From: Paenibacillus guangzhouensis
GTDB taxonomy: Bacteria; Bacillota; Bacilli; Paenibacillales; Paenibacillaceae
Assembly (NCBI RefSeq): GCF_009363075.1
Contig: NZ_CP045293.1
Location: 1,054,001-1,118,000 of the forward strand
Length of the DNA: 64,000 bases
Reading direction: 5' to 3'
Positions 1 through 10,600 of the stretch are shown here, one piece after another; the stretch's first letter is position 1, and the number at the start of each line of letters is the position of its first letter. Both the position numbers and the translations under genes were made by a program. Under the pieces are notes generated by a model that made no database searches, was not told the DNA's origin, and saw only the letters and a list, made by a program, of their open reading frames with translations.

Positions 1-315
1 TGTTCACGTTGCCTTACTCCGTTCGCGAAGAGCTACGTCATTCCGTTTCATGAGCGGTTCAAGCTAGCGGAATCTCCAGAGGAAGCCGAAGAGGATGAAG
101 ATTTCGAATTCGTCTCCGAGGAGAGAGTTGATCTCGCACCGTATATGGAAGAAGAAATGTATATGAATCTTCCGTATGCTCCGTTATGCGATGAAGATTG
201 CCAAGGCTTATGTCCAACTTGTGGGACGAATCGTAATGAGCGTCCTTGCAGTTGTTCAAATGAAAAGATTGATCCGCGGCTCGCTGCGCTCCAAGATTTC
301 TTCAAGAAGGAGTAA
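1..315 (+). CDS. yceD: YceD/DUF177 family protein, 3' part
   Basis: The gene enters from the left edge, so only its last 104 codons are visible. They show the pattern of the YceD (DUF177) family: a CSRCL motif at the window edge, an acidic middle, and a C-terminal cluster with C-x3-C, GLCPTCG and CSC cysteines that probably binds zinc. In most bacteria this gene lies directly before rpmF, as here (66 bp gap), and it is linked to 23S rRNA and ribosome metabolism. The molecular role is not settled. The frame is open from base 1 to the TAA at 313-315. Confidence 0.88.
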   Translation, partial: CSRCLTPFAKSYVIPFHERFKLAESPEEAEEDEDFEFVSEERVDLAPYMEEEMYMNLPYAPLCDEDCQGLCPTCGTNRNERPCSCSNEKIDPRLAALQDFFKKE

Positions 316-380
316 TTGTAGAGCGCACACTTAGCTACGGAAGACACAGCAGTGTAATTATGGTAAGGAGGTGGGAACAC

Positions 381-554
381 ATGGCAGTACCTCAAAGAAG
401 AACGTCCAAAACACGTCGTGACAAACGTCGTACTCACTTTAAATTGGCAGTACCTGGAATGGTAAAATGTGAACAATGTGGAGAGTTGAAACTTGCTCAC
501 CGCGTTTGCAAAGTTTGCGGAACTTACAAAGCAAGAGAAATCATCAAGCAATAA
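381..554 (+). CDS. rpmF: 50S ribosomal protein L32
   Basis: This encodes L32, a small basic protein of the large ribosomal subunit, 57 residues long. The N-terminus [17 protein letters not shown] is the family signature. The two pairs CEQC and CKVC make it the zinc-binding form. The ATG at 381 is chosen over the in-frame ATG at 360 because a strong ribosome site (AAGGAGGTGG, about 365-374) lies just before it and family members begin MAVP. It follows yceD as usual and ends at a clear terminator. Confidence 0.97.
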   Translation: MAVPQRRTSKTRRDKRRTHFKLAVPGMVKCEQCGELKLAHRVCKVCGTYKAREIIKQ

Positions 555-570
555 CATAAGTTTCCGGTCA

Positions 571-608
571 ATAGTGCTTCATCTCAGGATGAAGTGCTAT
601 TTTTTTTG
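571..608 (+). terminator. Rho-independent terminator after rpmF
   Basis: The arms ATAGTGCTTCATC and GATGAAGTGCTAT pair over 13 bp with two G-U pairs around a TCAG loop, followed by eight T. It separates yceD-rpmF from the fatty-acid operon. Confidence 0.9.
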
Positions 609-650
609 CTCAAAAGCTTTCTTTTTGAGCGCTGATTCACTATACTATAT

Positions 651-669
651 CCTAGTACCTGGTTCTAAG
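651..669 (+). promoter_or_regulatory. FapR-type operator upstream of fapR
   Basis: The sequence CTAGTACCTGGTTCTAAG closely matches the known FapR operator, an imperfect inverted repeat of the form TTAGTACCTRDTACTAA. It lies just downstream of AT-rich -10 candidates (TATACT at 641-646, TATATC at 646-651), so repressor binding would block the promoter. In B. subtilis FapR represses its own operon and is released by malonyl-CoA. The same autoregulation of the whole fapR-plsX-fab cluster is inferred here. Confidence 0.8.
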
Positions 670-703
670 AAAAACGGAATCAGTATGAAAGGCGGTAAGA
701 CCT

Positions 704-1297
704 ATCGAACGATTACCCAAAAGACAGCGGCAACAGATGCTAGTGAAAATCATCGAAGAGAATCCGTTCGTGACGGATCAAGAGCTAACCCGCCAGCTGA
801 AAGTTAGTATACAGACGATTCGCTTGGATCGGATGGAACTCGCCATTCCAGAGCTTCGGGAACGACTCAAGATGATGGCGGAACGTTCCTATGACCAAGT
901 CCGCTCCTTGCCTTTGCATGAGGTGATTGGGGATATCGTGGACTTGCAGCTCGACCGCAGCGGTATCTCGATCTTCGAGATACGCCCAGAGCACGTCTTC
1001 TCTCGGACGAAGATTGCCCGGGGACATCATATTTTTGCGCAAGCGAATTCCCTGGCCGTTGCCGTCATTAATGATGAGATCGCGTTGACGGCATCCGCAG
1101 ATATTCGATTTATCCGTTCGGTGCATCTGGAGGAGAAATGTATTGCGAAGGCGTACGTTCGCTCTATATCCGGTCAGAAGGGCAAAGCAAAGGTTGAAGT
1201 GTTCTCTTACGTAGGTGAAGAAATGGTGTTTCAAGGGAACTTTATCATATATCGAACCAAAACTGAGTCGAACATCGAAGGAGGGAACGAGGAATGA
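704..1297 (+). CDS. fapR: Transcription factor FapR (fatty-acid and phospholipid synthesis repressor)
   Basis: FapR is a malonyl-CoA-responsive repressor of lipid genes. An N-terminal DeoR-like helix-turn-helix (QELTRQLKVSIQTIRLDR) is followed by a hot-dog fold effector domain with the family stretches HVFSRTKIARGHH, AQANSLAVAV and TASADIRF. The first ATG in frame (737) would remove half of DNA-binding helix 1. The homologous frame continues upstream as ERLPKRQRQQ after an ATC codon at 704, with an AAAGGCGG ribosome site about 9 bases before it and a stop at 686. I therefore place the start at ATC 704 (197 aa, usual length about 190). The stop overlaps plsX by 4 bp (ATGA). Confidence 0.85.
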   Translation: MERLPKRQRQQMLVKIIEENPFVTDQELTRQLKVSIQTIRLDRMELAIPELRERLKMMAERSYDQVRSLPLHEVIGDIVDLQLDRSGISIFEIRPEHVFSRTKIARGHHIFAQANSLAVAVINDEIALTASADIRFIRSVHLEEKCIAKAYVRSISGQKGKAKVEVFSYVGEEMVFQGNFIIYRTKTESNIEGGNEE

Positions 1298-2280
1298 AGA
1301 TCGCCATTGATGCGATGGGTGGGGATCATGCTCCTGCTTCGAATGTGGAGGGTGCTGTTGCGGCAGCGCAAATGTGGAGTGATATTGATGTGATTCTCGT
1401 TGGAGATGCAGCGATCATCGAACCGCTCCTCAAGGAAAGACCGAGCAATCTACATATACATCATTGCACGGAAGTGATTGGACCCGAAGATGAACCTGTG
1501 AAGGCGGTACGCCGCAAGAAGGATTCATCGATGGTCGTTGCTGGACGCCTGGTGAAGGAAGGACAGGCAGACGCCATGATATCGGCAGGGAATACAGGCG
1601 CGCTGATGACGACGGGATTACTCGTTGTCGGACGTATGGATGGCATTGAACGTCCAGCTCTGGCTCCGATGCTGCCTACAATGGATGAAGTCGGCGTATT
1701 GGCGCTGGATTTAGGTGCGAACATGGATGCGAAGCCGGAACATTTGGTACAATATGCGGTGATGGCGAGCATTTATCGAACAAAAGTGCATGGGATGGCC
1801 AAGCCGCGTGTAGGTCTCTTGAACGTTGGAACAGAAGCGATGAAGGGGAACGAGTTGACGAAGGCGACGTATCCGCTTCTTGAAGAAGCTCCGATCCAAT
1901 TCGTCGGCAATGTTGAGTCGCGCGATGTTTTAGAGCGCAATTGCGATGTCCTTGTATGCGACGGCTTTGTTGGCAATATTTTGCTCAAGACGATGGAAGG
2001 AACGGCAGGATCGCTCATGTCCGTATTGAAGAAAGAGTTCACGAAAAACCTGTGGACGAAGCTTGCGGCAGCGATTATGATGCCTGGACTCAGAGGGCTT
2101 AAGAAGACGATGGATTATAAAGAACATGGCGGTGCCCCGCTGCTAGGATTGAACGGATTGGTGATCAAAGCGCATGGATCCTCAGATGCAAATGCGGTGA
2201 AGAATGCCGTCCGTCAAGCAAGAATCGCGATCCAGAGTCAATTAATTCAGACGATTTCGATGGAAATCAGCAGGAAGTGA
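1294..2280 (+). CDS. plsX: Phosphate acyltransferase PlsX
   Basis: PlsX makes acyl-phosphate from acyl-ACP, the first committed step of the PlsX-PlsY route to phosphatidic acid, as a peripheral membrane enzyme. The 328 residues begin [14 protein letters not shown], the family hallmark. Other conserved stretches are [27 protein letters not shown] and the C-terminal [10 protein letters not shown]. It overlaps fapR by 4 bp, so the two are probably translationally coupled, and it falls under the FapR-regulated promoter. Confidence 0.97.
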   Translation: MKIAIDAMGGDHAPASNVEGAVAAAQMWSDIDVILVGDAAIIEPLLKERPSNLHIHHCTEVIGPEDEPVKAVRRKKDSSMVVAGRLVKEGQADAMISAGNTGALMTTGLLVVGRMDGIERPALAPMLPTMDEVGVLALDLGANMDAKPEHLVQYAVMASIYRTKVHGMAKPRVGLLNVGTEAMKGNELTKATYPLLEEAPIQFVGNVESRDVLERNCDVLVCDGFVGNILLKTMEGTAGSLMSVLKKEFTKNLWTKLAAAIMMPGLRGLKKTMDYKEHGGAPLLGLNGLVIKAHGSSDANAVKNAVRQARIAIQSQLIQTISMEISRK

Positions 2281-2291
2281 GTGTTGTAGAA

Positions 2292-3278
2292 ATGAATTTA
2301 CATCCAGTTGGGATTTTGGGAACAGGCAAGTATGTACCGGAACGTATTCTCACGAATGCAGATCTAGAGAAAATGGTAGAGACGAATGACGAATGGATCG
2401 TTACCCGCACGGGGATGAAAGAACGCCGTATCGCAGCGGAAGATCAAGCGACTTCGGATCTTGCTTATCATGCTGCCCTGGCAGCGATGGAGAAGGCAGG
2501 TGTAACCGCAGACGATATTGATCTCATTATTGTCTCTACGATTACGCCAGATACGATGTTCCCATCAACGGCTTGCATTCTTCAAGACAAACTTGGCGCG
2601 AAGAAGGCGGCTGCATTTGATCTGTCGGCGGCTTGCTCCGGTTTTATCTATGGATTGGCAACGGCGAACAATTTTATTGCGACAGGCATGTACAAGAAGG
2701 CGCTTGTGATTGGTGCAGAATGTCTGTCCCGGATTACGGATTATACGGATCGTAACACATGCATCCTATTCGGCGACGGCGCGGGCGCAGTCGTGCTTGG
2801 GGTTGTTCCTGAAGGTCGCGGCTTCCGATCCTTCGAGCTTGGCGCGGATGGTTCAGGCGGCGAGCTGCTGAAGCTTAGCGGCGGCGGATCACGTCTGCCG
2901 GCATCGATCGAATCGATCGAAGGCAAGAGCCACTACATTCACATGGCTGGAAGCGAAGTATTCAAATTCGCGGTCCGTACGATGGGGAATGCAGCGGAAG
3001 AAGCGCTTGCGAAAGCGAACCTTACCAAAGAAGATATTGATCTATTGATTCCGCATCAAGCGAATATCCGGATTATTCAAGCATCCGTTAATCGTCTTAA
3101 CCTGCCGGAAGAGAAATGTATGATCAATCTGCCGAAGTATGCGAATACATCCGCAGCATCGATTCCTCTTGCGCTTGCGGAGGCAGATGAAGAAGGCCGT
3201 ATTCAAGAAGGCGATTGCCTCGTTCTCGTTGGGTTTGGCGGCGGATTAACTTGGGGTGCATCCGTTATTATTTGGTAA
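2292..3278 (+). CDS. fabH: Beta-ketoacyl-ACP synthase III FabH
   Basis: FabH condenses acetyl- or branched-chain acyl-CoA with malonyl-ACP to start fatty-acid elongation. The catalytic triad is visible: Cys in DLSAACSGF (about residue 115), His in PHQANIRII and Asn in NTSAAS. The frame can start at GTG 2277, overlapping the plsX stop, but ATG 2292 gives [17 protein letters not shown], close to known FabH N-termini, and has AGGAAGTGAG upstream. That gives 328 residues, the normal length. Its place inside the plsX-fabD cluster differs from B. subtilis, where fabHA pairs with fabF elsewhere. Confidence 0.96.
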   Translation: MNLHPVGILGTGKYVPERILTNADLEKMVETNDEWIVTRTGMKERRIAAEDQATSDLAYHAALAAMEKAGVTADDIDLIIVSTITPDTMFPSTACILQDKLGAKKAAAFDLSAACSGFIYGLATANNFIATGMYKKALVIGAECLSRITDYTDRNTCILFGDGAGAVVLGVVPEGRGFRSFELGADGSGGELLKLSGGGSRLPASIESIEGKSHYIHMAGSEVFKFAVRTMGNAAEEALAKANLTKEDIDLLIPHQANIRIIQASVNRLNLPEEKCMINLPKYANTSAASIPLALAEADEEGRIQEGDCLVLVGFGGGLTWGASVIIW

Positions 3279-3325
3279 TTATAGATACTTTTTTTCTTGA
3301 TTGATTTGATGGAAGGAGCATTACT

Positions 3326-4255
3326 TTGTCTAAAATTGCATTTGTATTCCCGGGTCAAGGTGCGCAAGCGGTTGGCATGGGTAAAGACGCATATGACTCG
3401 ATTGAAGCAGCACGAAACGTGTATGACCGTGCGGACGAAGTCCTTGGCTTTTCTTTGTCGGAGCTTATTTTCGAAGGACCTGATACCGAACTTAAGAAAA
3501 CCGTGAACACGCAGCCGGCACTGCTAACAACAAGTGTTGCTTATTATGAAGCTTTGAAGTCGAAAGGCATTACGCCTGATTTCGTGGCAGGACACAGTTT
3601 GGGAGAGTACAGTGCGCTTGTAGTTGCTGGTGTGTTATCATTTGATGACGCCGTGGCGATTGTTCGCGCACGGGGGCAATACATGGAAGAAGCCGTACCG
3701 AATGGTCAAGGGGCCATGGCTGCTGTGCTCGGGCTTGAGCGCGATGCGTTAGCTGCACTCTGTGCATCGGTGTCTGCTGAAGCAGGCGTCGTTGAGCTAG
3801 CGAATGTGAACTGCCCGGGGCAAATTGTCGTATCCGGCAGCAAAGAAGGTGTCGATGGTATCGTTGCTCGCGGCAAAGAAGCAGGCGCAAAGCGTGTGCT
3901 TCCGCTTGAAGTAAGCGGTCCATTCCACTCGTCGCTCATGAAACCTGCGGCAGCCAAGCTTGGCGCTACGCTTGCAAGCGTAGCGATGAAGGATGCATCG
4001 GTTCCTGTCATTGCGAACGTAACAGCGCAGTCTGTAACCGAAGCGGAAGAGATTCGCAAATTGCTCGTAGAACAAGTCTATTCCCCTGTGTTATGGGAAG
4101 ATAGCGTACGCTATTTGATCGATCAAGGCGTGGATACGTTTATTGAGATTGGTTCAGGTTCGGTTCTCGCCGGCTTAATCAAGAAAATCGATAAGGGCGT
4201 CCGCATCGTGTCGGTGAATAATCTTGAAGTACTCGAGGGCGATCTTCTCGCATAA
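3326..4255 (+). CDS. fabD: Malonyl-CoA:ACP transacylase FabD
   Basis: FabD transfers malonyl from CoA to ACP and supplies the extender unit for fatty-acid synthesis. The N-terminus SKIAFVFPGQGAQAVGMG and the nucleophile motif GHSLGEYSAL (Ser about residue 91) identify it, with the later His in SGPFHSSLM. The start is a TTG at 3326 placed 7 bases after GGAAGGAG. It lies between fabH and fabG in the same direction. Confidence 0.97.
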   Translation: MSKIAFVFPGQGAQAVGMGKDAYDSIEAARNVYDRADEVLGFSLSELIFEGPDTELKKTVNTQPALLTTSVAYYEALKSKGITPDFVAGHSLGEYSALVVAGVLSFDDAVAIVRARGQYMEEAVPNGQGAMAAVLGLERDALAALCASVSAEAGVVELANVNCPGQIVVSGSKEGVDGIVARGKEAGAKRVLPLEVSGPFHSSLMKPAAAKLGATLASVAMKDASVPVIANVTAQSVTEAEEIRKLLVEQVYSPVLWEDSVRYLIDQGVDTFIEIGSGSVLAGLIKKIDKGVRIVSVNNLEVLEGDLLA

Positions 4256-4317
4256 TCGCAAGCGGATCGACTAAGGAAAGCAAGAGTTGTGAATGATGTA
4301 TAGGAGGTGTTCGTACG

Positions 4318-5067
4318 TTGACGAATGCATTAGATGGAAAAGTAGCCGTAGTCACTGGCGCATCCCGCGGGATTGGCCGCGCGATAGCGATGGAGCTCGC
4401 GCAAGCTGGAGCTGACGTCGTCGTGAACTATGCTGGGAGCCAAGGGGCTGCGGAAGAGGTTGTTGCAGCGATCACTGCGCTTGGACGCAAAGCGATTGCC
4501 GTCCAAGCCAATGTCGGGAAAAGCGACGAAGCTGAAGCCATGGTCAAACAAGCACTTGAGACGTTCGGCCATGTTGATATCCTGGTGAATAATGCCGGTA
4601 TTACGCGAGATAATTTAATTATGCGGATGAAAGAAGACGAGTTCGACGCGGTGATTGAGACCAACTTGAAAGGCGTATTCAACTGTGTGAAGGCTGTGAC
4701 ACGTCCGATGATGAAGCAGCGCTCCGGCCGCATTATTAATATTTCTTCCGTCGTAGGTGTACTGGGTAACCCAGGTCAAGCGAACTATGTGGCTGCCAAA
4801 GCGGGCGTCATTGGTCTGACCAAGGCTTCTGCGCGTGAGCTTGCTTCACGAGGCATTACGGTCAACTGTGTTGCGCCAGGCTTCATCGAGACAGACATGA
4901 CAGACAAGCTGTCCGAAGAGCTTCGCACGCAAATGCTGGGGCAGATTCCGCTCACGCGTCTCGGACAACCGGAAGAGATCGCAAGAACGGTTCGTTTCCT
5001 AGCATCTGATGATGCCGCTTATATGACAGGCCAGACCCTCCATGTTGACGGCGGCATGTACATGTAG
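4318..5067 (+). CDS. fabG: 3-oxoacyl-ACP reductase FabG
   Basis: This NADPH-dependent short-chain dehydrogenase reduces 3-ketoacyl-ACP in each elongation cycle. The 249 residues contain the cofactor loop [12 protein letters not shown], the NNAG motif, the catalytic Ser in NISSVVG and YxxxK in NYVAAKAG, and the C-terminal [12 protein letters not shown] typical of FabG. A TTG at 4318 follows TAGGAGGTG by a normal distance. It belongs to the fapR-plsX-fab cluster. Confidence 0.96.
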   Translation: MTNALDGKVAVVTGASRGIGRAIAMELAQAGADVVVNYAGSQGAAEEVVAAITALGRKAIAVQANVGKSDEAEAMVKQALETFGHVDILVNNAGITRDNLIMRMKEDEFDAVIETNLKGVFNCVKAVTRPMMKQRSGRIINISSVVGVLGNPGQANYVAAKAGVIGLTKASARELASRGITVNCVAPGFIETDMTDKLSEELRTQMLGQIPLTRLGQPEEIARTVRFLASDDAAYMTGQTLHVDGGMYM

Positions 5068-5117
5068 TTAAATGGTACAGCTGGCATTTTGCACCACATG
5101 GGAATTTTACTGGTCTA

Positions 5118-5151
5118 TTGTATGGTAATTTAGTTAAGATTCTCGTATAAT
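5118..5151 (+). promoter_or_regulatory. Candidate promoter before acpP
   Basis: A consensus -10 TATAAT occurs at 5146-5151, 23 bp before the acpP start. No -35 with consensus spacing is convincing (TTGTAT at 5118 is 22 bp upstream). An extra promoter here would fit the need for far more ACP than the enzymes, which is an inference. Confidence 0.45.
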
Positions 5152-5173
5152 ACCAAATGAGGAGGTGAACCGG

Positions 5174-5407
5174 ATGTCCGAAGTATTGGATCGCGTAAAA
5201 CGAATCGTTATCGATCGTTTAGGCGTTGACGAGGCAGAAGTGACACTTGAAGCATCTTTTAAAGATGACCTTGGCGCTGATTCTCTCGATGTCGTTGAAT
5301 TAGTGATGGAATTGGAAGATGAGTTTGATTTGGAAATCTCTGATGAAGATGCAGAGAAAATCACTACTGTTGGTGAAGTTGTGAAGTACATACAATCTCA
5401 TACCTAA
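5174..5407 (+). CDS. acpP: Acyl carrier protein
   Basis: ACP carries the growing acyl chain on a phosphopantetheine arm. The 77-residue acidic protein has the attachment motif [10 protein letters not shown] with Ser37. The longest frame begins with a GTG at 5165 that is part of the ribosome site (GGAGGTG), so the ATG at 5174 is the real start. It sits between fabG and fabF, and a stable hairpin follows it. Confidence 0.98.
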   Translation: MSEVLDRVKRIVIDRLGVDEAEVTLEASFKDDLGADSLDVVELVMELEDEFDLEISDEDAEKITTVGEVVKYIQSHT

Positions 5408-5415
5408 ATCGATTG

Positions 5416-5438
5416 AGTCCCGTTGGTTCAACGGGACT
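5416..5438 (+). terminator. Hairpin after acpP
   Basis: A perfect 9-bp stem (AGTCCCGTT / AACGGGACT) with a 5-base loop follows acpP. The downstream stretch is only moderately T-rich, so it may be a weak terminator or an mRNA-stabilising 3' end for the abundant acpP transcript. Confidence 0.55.
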
Positions 5439-5540
5439 TCTCCACATTATTCATTCAGCACGCATAATAACAGGAATTACAGATTCATTGTCATTACGAT
5501 ACATGCAAATGTTGCAGTCTATATATAGAGGTGATTGTGT

Positions 5541-6779
5541 TTGAAGCAAAGAGTTGTTATTACAGGAATGGGTGTTGTTACATCCTTAGGTTCGGATTTG
5601 AATACATTCTGGAATAACCTGATGGAAGGGAAATCCGGCGTATCCAACATCGAGGCTTTTGATGTAAGTGAATACCCGACACGAATTGCAGCATCCATTA
5701 AAGACTTCAATCCGGATGAGTTCATCGATAAGAAAGAAGCTCGCCGCATGGATCGCTTCGTACAATTCGCAGTTGCAGCCAGCTTGAAAGCTGTTGCTGA
5801 TGCGAAATTAAATATTCAAGAAGATACAGACCCAGAGCGTGTGGGCGTGATGGTCGGCTCCGGTATCGGTGGTCTTGGAACATGGGAAGATGAGCATAAC
5901 AAACTGCTCGAGAAAGGCCCGAAACGCGTTAGCCCTTTCTTCATTCCAATGATGATCGCGAATATGGGGTCTGGACAAGTCTCCATGATTCTAGGTGCGA
6001 AAGGCCCGAATAGTACGACGGTAACGGCTTGTGCGACAGGAACGCATTCCATCGGCGATTCATTCCGTACCATTCAACGTGGTGACGCAGACGTGATGGT
6101 CTGCGGTGGGGCTGAAGCGACGATCCGACCGACAGGGATGGCCGGGTTCTGCGCAATGCGTGCGATGTCGACACGTAATGAAGAGCCGGAGAAAGCAAGC
6201 CGTCCATTTGATACGGATCGTGACGGATTCGTCATGGGTGAAGGCGCAGGCGTTCTCGTTCTTGAATCCCTTGAGCATGCACAGAAGCGCGGCGCGCATA
6301 TCTATGCGGAAGTGATCGGTTATGGCATGAGCGGAGACGCGCATCACATGACAGAGCCGGACCCGACGGGTGCTGCTCGTTGCATGACCAAAGCGATCCA
6401 AGATGCTGGCATTGCGCCAGAAGCCGTCGATTATATTAATGCACACGGTACATCGACTCCGGTCGGTGATAAATCAGAGACGACAGCGATTAAGATCGCA
6501 TTAGGCGATCATGCTCATAAAGTTGCCGTGAGTTCAACCAAGTCAATGACAGGTCACTTGCTCGGCGCTGCAGGCGGCGTTGAAGCAGTTATCTGCGGAC
6601 TATCTTTAGAACATGGCGTTATTGCACCAACCATTAATTTGGACAATCAAGATCCTGAATGTGATCTCGATTATGTACCAAATGTACCGCGTCAAGCGGA
6701 TCTACATGTGGTGATGTCGAATTCCTTCGGCTTTGGCGGTCATAACGCGACCATTGTGCTGAAGAAATACGAAGCGTAA
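5541..6779 (+). CDS. fabF: Beta-ketoacyl-ACP synthase II FabF
   Basis: FabF carries out the chain-elongating condensation of acyl-ACP with malonyl-ACP. The Cys-His-His set is visible: [10 protein letters not shown] (Cys about 164), [11 protein letters not shown] and [14 protein letters not shown]. Two TTG codons (5535, 5541) could start it. TTG 5541 lies 7 bases after AGAGGTG and yields [13 protein letters not shown], the usual N-terminus (412 aa). It ends 12 bp before rnc. Confidence 0.96.
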   Translation: MKQRVVITGMGVVTSLGSDLNTFWNNLMEGKSGVSNIEAFDVSEYPTRIAASIKDFNPDEFIDKKEARRMDRFVQFAVAASLKAVADAKLNIQEDTDPERVGVMVGSGIGGLGTWEDEHNKLLEKGPKRVSPFFIPMMIANMGSGQVSMILGAKGPNSTTVTACATGTHSIGDSFRTIQRGDADVMVCGGAEATIRPTGMAGFCAMRAMSTRNEEPEKASRPFDTDRDGFVMGEGAGVLVLESLEHAQKRGAHIYAEVIGYGMSGDAHHMTEPDPTGAARCMTKAIQDAGIAPEAVDYINAHGTSTPVGDKSETTAIKIALGDHAHKVAVSSTKSMTGHLLGAAGGVEAVICGLSLEHGVIAPTINLDNQDPECDLDYVPNVPRQADLHVVMSNSFGFGGHNATIVLKKYEA

Positions 6780-6791
6780 GGAGCCATCCTC

Positions 6792-7490
6792 TTGAGTGCG
6801 GATTTAAGGCATTTACAACAAAGTTTAAATATTCATTTCAAAAACCGGCAGCTGCTAAAGCAAGCATTCACGCATGCGTCTTACGTGAATGAACACCGCT
6901 TCGGTCAGCATCAGGATAACGAGCGTCTGGAGTTTCTGGGAGATGCCGTACTGGAACTAACCGTATCGGAGTTCTTGTTCGAAGCGCATCCCAACAGACC
7001 TGAAGGGGAGCTCACGAAGCTGCGTGCAGCGATCGTATGTGAGCCTTCGCTCGTGAAGTTTGCGGAAGCCTTGCAGTTCGGGCAATATGTTCTGCTCGGC
7101 AAAGGGGAAGAGCTAACTGGTGGGCGGATGCGTCCAGCGCTGCTCGCGGATGTATTCGAGTCATTTATTGGCGCGTTGTATCTCGATCAGGGTCTGGAAG
7201 TCGTACGATCCTTCTTGACGAAGTATGTATTCGCTCAAGTCTCGCATGACGGCAAGATGCAGATTAATGATTTTAAGACGCGTTTGCAGGAGTTCACACA
7301 GCAGCACAATATGGGGCTGCTCGAATATCGGATCGTTGAAGAGCGAGGCCCAGCGCACGAACGGGAATTTGTCTCCGAAGTGCATATGGGCGAAGAATGT
7401 CTAGGCCGCGGTACGGGGCGTTCGAAGAAAGAGGCTGAGCAGCAAGCTGCGGCTCAGGCACTTGAACGCATTGTTATTCCAAAGCCGTAG
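6792..7490 (+). CDS. rnc: Ribonuclease III
   Basis: RNase III cuts double-stranded RNA in rRNA and mRNA maturation. The catalytic signature [13 protein letters not shown] lies near residue 45, and metal-ligand residues recur in [18 protein letters not shown]-terminal double-strand RNA-binding domain ([11 protein letters not shown], then [16 protein letters not shown]) completes the 232 residues. It starts at TTG 6792 after AAGGAGCC, 12 bp behind fabF. The fabF-rnc-smc order is common in Bacillales. Confidence 0.96.
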   Translation: MSADLRHLQQSLNIHFKNRQLLKQAFTHASYVNEHRFGQHQDNERLEFLGDAVLELTVSEFLFEAHPNRPEGELTKLRAAIVCEPSLVKFAEALQFGQYVLLGKGEELTGGRMRPALLADVFESFIGALYLDQGLEVVRSFLTKYVFAQVSHDGKMQINDFKTRLQEFTQQHNMGLLEYRIVEERGPAHEREFVSEVHMGEECLGRGTGRSKKEAEQQAAAQALERIVIPKP

Positions 7491-7507
7491 GCACCATAGA
7501 TAGGAGC

Positions 7508-7573
7508 AAGAGCAAAAGAGCAGCGAGGCGTAAGCCTTTTACGGGTCCACGTTCGCTCCTTTTGCTCTTCTTT
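7508..7573 (+). terminator. Possible terminator or hairpin between rnc and smc
   Basis: Arms AAGAGCAAAAG (7508-7518) and CTTTTGCTCTT (7559-7569) pair over 11 bp around a 40-base loop, which holds a small stem AGGC-GTAA-GCCT. Only a short T stretch follows, so termination is plausible but not certain. Confidence 0.5.
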
Positions 7574-7623
7574 GTGAAGAGAGGCAAGTGTACAACCTTT
7601 TTAAATGAGGTGAATGATGAACG

Positions 7624-10600
7624 ATGTTCTTGAAACGGATTGAACTGCAAGGGTTTAAATCTTTCGCAGACAAAACTGAACTCGAGTTCGTCCAAGGCAT
7701 TACAGCGGTCGTCGGACCTAATGGTAGCGGTAAGAGTAACATTTCAGACGGGATCCGGTGGGTGCTGGGGGAACAGAGCGCGAAGAGCCTCCGCGGAGGA
7801 AAGATGGAAGACATTATATTCGCGGGAAGTGATGCACGTAAAGCCGTGAACTATGGCGAAGTGTCGCTTACGCTCGATAATACAGATCAGGCGCTGCCAC
7901 TCGATTTTAATGAAGTGACGGTTACCCGCCGCGTTCATCGCAGCGGTGAGAGCGAATATCTAATCAATAAGCAAGCTTGCCGATTGAAGGATATTACGGA
8001 ACTGTTCATGGATACAGGGATCGGGAAGGAAGCTTACTCGATCATTGGACAAGGACGTATCGAAGAAATTTTGAGTACGCGTTCCGAGGATCGTCGCGGG
8101 ATTTTTGAAGAGGCGTCCGGAATTGTAAAATATAAATCGCGTAAACGCGATGCCCAGCGCAAGCTTGATGAGACCGAGCAGAACTTGCTGCGTATTCATG
8201 ACTTAGTGAGCGAACTCGAGGATCAAATTGAACCCCTGCGGGAGCAATCGACGAAGGCGATTCATTATAAGGAACTTCGCGGTCAATTGAAGTCCAAAGA
8301 GATTTCGATGTATGTCTATCAAATTGAGCAAATCCATCAGTCTTGGCAAGAAGCGAACACGAAGATGACGAAGTTAACGCAGGAACAGCTGGAGCTCTCG
8401 ACGATCGTGAGTCAGCATGATGCAGGCCTAGAGAAGCACCGGATTGAGATGCGTAAGCTAGAAGAAGAGCTCGAAGGCCTTCAACAAGCGCTGCTCCAAT
8501 ATAGTGAAGAGTTCGAGAAATGCGAAGGTTATGGCGAAGTCTTAAAAGAGCGCCACAAGAACTTGAAACACAATGAAGGGCAGCTGAACCAGTCACTGGA
8601 AATGCATGAGCGGCGCATGCAGGAGAAGGAAACAGAAGAGAACGCCTGCAAGACGAAGCTTGATGAGATCGAAGCCAAGCAGGGTGAGCTGCGAGCTCGT
8701 CTAACAGAGGAAGAATCGCGATTGGTCGGCGTTACGGGCGGGGCTAGCATTGACACCGAAGAGAGCTTAAAAGGCCAACTCCTGGATGTCATGAATCAGA
8801 TGGCCCAGCTGCGGAACGAAATTCGCTACATTGATCAGCAGAGCGAAACACTCGGTCGTCGGTTGGAGCGCATGGGAGACGAAGAAGCCAAGCTAAAAGA
8901 GCAGAAGGCCCAGTTCGACGAATCGATGCGCGTCATTGAGCAGAAGCTTGTGGAGACTGCCGAACTCGTTGAATCGCTGCGGAATCAATTCATCGCGGAG
9001 AGTGATCGTCTGCGTGAGGTGCAGCATTTGCTGGATGAGGCGCAGTCGACGGCACGTCGATGGGAGCAGAAGCTCGATTCACTCGTATCGCGACGCGATA
9101 CGATGAAGGAACTTCAGGACGATTATGATGGCTTCATGATTGGGGTTCGGGAAGTGTTGAAGGCTTCTCGGAATGGTTCGCTGCATGGGGTTCATGGCGC
9201 GATTGCCGAGCTCATCACGGTCCCGGAAAAAGTGGAGACTGCCATGGAGACCGCACTCGGGGCATCGATGCAGCATATTGTTATGGAGAACGAAGCCTTA
9301 GCGCGGGAAGCGATTAGTTTCCTGAAGCGTCGTCAACTGGGACGCGCGACGTTCCTGCCGCTCGATGTCATTCGTCCTCGTTCATTGTCTGACAGCGATC
9401 GTAAGCTGCTGAGCAGTGCCGAAGGTTTCGTTGGCATCGGGGTCGATTTGATACAGTTCGATCGCAAGTACAGCAACATGATCGGGAGTCTCCTGGGGAA
9501 CGTTGTCATCTCAGAGACGCTGGAACAAGCGAATAAAATTGCAGCGAAGTGTCAATACCGGTTCCGGGTCGTGACACTGGAAGGGGACGTCGTTAATGCT
9601 GGCGGTTCCATGACCGGGGGGAGTGTTCATAAGAAGAATACAAGCCTCTTGGGACGTAATCGTCAGATTGAGCAATTAGAAGCAGAGATTAAGGAGACCG
9701 AAGCACAGTTAACCAAGCTGCAGGCGGGCGTCAAGGATATGAAGCAAGAGAGCAACACACTGCAGCAGCGTCTGGAGAAGCTTCGTGAACAGCGCGATAG
9801 CAAGCGCATGGAAGAGCAGCGTCTCCAAGCCGAGCAGAAGCAGCTTGAGCATGAATCACGTCATGTGAATGAGCAGCTATCCGTGATTACCCAAGAAGGC
9901 GACGGTTACACGAAGGAATCGAATGAATTCGTAAGCGGTCGTGAAGCGGCCGTTCGCAAGCTCGAAGCCTATCAAACGGATGAAGCTCGCATTCAACAAG
10001 AGATTCAAACAGCGGAATCGATGCGAAAGATGAACGAATCCGCGAAGGAAGAATTACAATCCCAGTTAACGGATTTGAAGGTCCAAGCCGGGAAATGGGA
10101 TCAAGAGAAGTTCTCCTTGCAAGAGCAGCTAAGACGGGTTCGGGATGAGAAGGCCGCGTATGTCCGAGATTTGGCGAGTGCCAAGGAATCCATCGCTCAG
10201 ATTCAGAAAGACTATGAGGTCTATGAACGTGAACGCGTGAAGCAAATTGAAGATCTGAACCATTTCAAACTTCAGAAGGAAAAGACGGCTGAGCAAATCG
10301 ATTTCAAACGTGCCGACCGTGCAGAATGGGTTCGTAAGCTGGAACTCGAGGAGAGCGAGACCAAAGAGCAGCGTACGGCGCTTCGGAACGTCGAAGAGCA
10401 ATTGCGCCATACCGAGATTCAAGTGAATCGTCTGGATGTGGAGCTGGATAACATTCTTAAGAAGCTAAGTGAAGAATATGAACTTAGCTTTGAGCTTGCC
10501 AAGCACCGATACCCAGTCCCAGAGGATGTGCTCGGAACGCAGCAAGAAGTTCGGGATCTGAAACGTCAAATCACTGCCTTGGGTGATGTGAACCTCGGTG

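Noticed and set aside
737-1297. fapR starting at ATG 737
   Set aside because: This would cut DNA-binding helix 1, and no ribosome site precedes it. Homology continues 11 codons upstream.
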